Part shown: piece by piece, positions 63,948 to 64,000 of the stretch
Layout of the letters: each line of letters begins with the position of its first letter
Position numbering within the stretch: the stretch's first letter is position 1
Assembly: GCA_019637585.1 (NCBI GenBank)
Contig: JAHBVL010000010.1
Span: 1-64,000, forward strand
Direction of reading: 5' to 3'
Source: Thermomicrobiales bacterium
GTDB taxonomy: Bacteria; Chloroflexota; Chloroflexia; Thermomicrobiales; UBA6265
DNA: 64,000 nt
Notes under the pieces: generated by a model
The model's input: only the letters and a program-made list of their open reading frames with translations
Database searches by the model: none
What the model was told of the DNA's origin: nothing
Position numbers and translations under genes: made by a program

Positions 63948-63983
63948 TCAGCGAACCTTGCTCGCCGGATTGAAGTTGTGCAT
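63948..63983 (-). CDS. Possible 11-residue leader peptide
   Basis: ATG at 63983 with a strong GGAAGGAGAG site 8-9 bases upstream reads an 11-residue peptide (MHNFNPASKVR) then TGA. Two hairpin candidates (GCCGGA/TCCGGC and GACC/GGTC) lie between it and the next gene at 63852, as in translational attenuators. It could be chance or the start of a longer gene cut by the window edge. Confidence 0.3.
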   Translation of the reverse strand: MHNFNPASKVR

Positions 63984-64000
63984 CGTGACACTCTCCTTCC

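Overview
The window is about 62% GC, high in Arg, Ala and Gly codons, and carries about 45 protein genes with no rRNA, tRNA or CRISPR array that I could see. The mix points to an uncultured Chloroflexota bacterium near Thermomicrobia/Sphaerobacter. The pointers are several signalling ATPases joined to TPRs and headed by a cyclase or XRE domain, dispersed intergenic inverted repeats of the GTCATTCTGA type, Cys-rich and SpaA-like surface proteins with LPNTG sorting signals (a monoderm trait), and many solitary catabolic genes for amino-acid derivatives. This placement is inference from gene content, not from a marker gene.

Layout. 1-4.2 kb: minus-strand metabolic and membrane genes (ornithine-cyclodeaminase-like, esterase, DedA, a conserved unknown). 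4.3-7.5 kb: plus-strand small membrane protein, PLP dehydratase, a VapBC-type toxin-antitoxin pair and an exported rhodanese. 7.5-18.2 kb: regulatory block with an XRE/NB-ARC/TPR regulator, a Crp-like regulator, a nucleoside deaminase, and two paralogous cyclase/NB-ARC/TPR proteins flanking a small unknown gene. 18.2-20.4 kb: two-gene operon (formamidase-like cyclase family plus PLP decarboxylase). 20.8-24.8 kb: a histidine kinase/response regulator pair and an HtrA-like protease. 25.2-29.9 kb: a SelA-like/amidohydrolase pair and an enolase-superfamily epimerase/acetyltransferase pair. 30-33.4 kb: small proteins, a CDF cation exporter, parB and parA. 33.6-37.3 kb: methyltransferase relics and a chimeric locus where the start of a LuxR-type ATPase gene is joined to the end of a selenium-binding-protein (SBP56) gene. 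37.6-57.5 kb: a surface-protein island with a Tat-exported Cys-rich LPNTG protein, an MFS exporter, a 1325-residue LPNTG protein and a 3794-residue giant secreted protein. 57.8-62.3 kb: GH51 arabinofuranosidase, a GatC-like protein plus amidase, and an M14 deacylase. 62.3-64 kb: mostly non-coding sequence rich in hairpins, with small membrane or short proteins.

The most unusual signal is not a protein. Several intergenic spacers carry strictly 7-nt-periodic arrays drawn from a few heptamer families (GTCCGNN, GCAGTCA, TTCATAG, possibly GCAGCGG), often in inverted pairs that can fold into long hairpins, and at one spacer they supply the stop codons of both flanking convergent genes. They recall the heptanucleotide STRR repeats of heterocystous cyanobacteria but have different sequences. 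The second notable theme is the surface island. Two proteins share the same Lys-Pro-Gly spacer and LPNTG tail, and the giant protein shares domain order with one of them and ends in seven tandem modules of two alternating subtypes.

Start sites were chosen from visible Shine-Dalgarno sequences. Several differ from the longest open frame. Long open frames antisense to the big genes are treated as composition artefacts.
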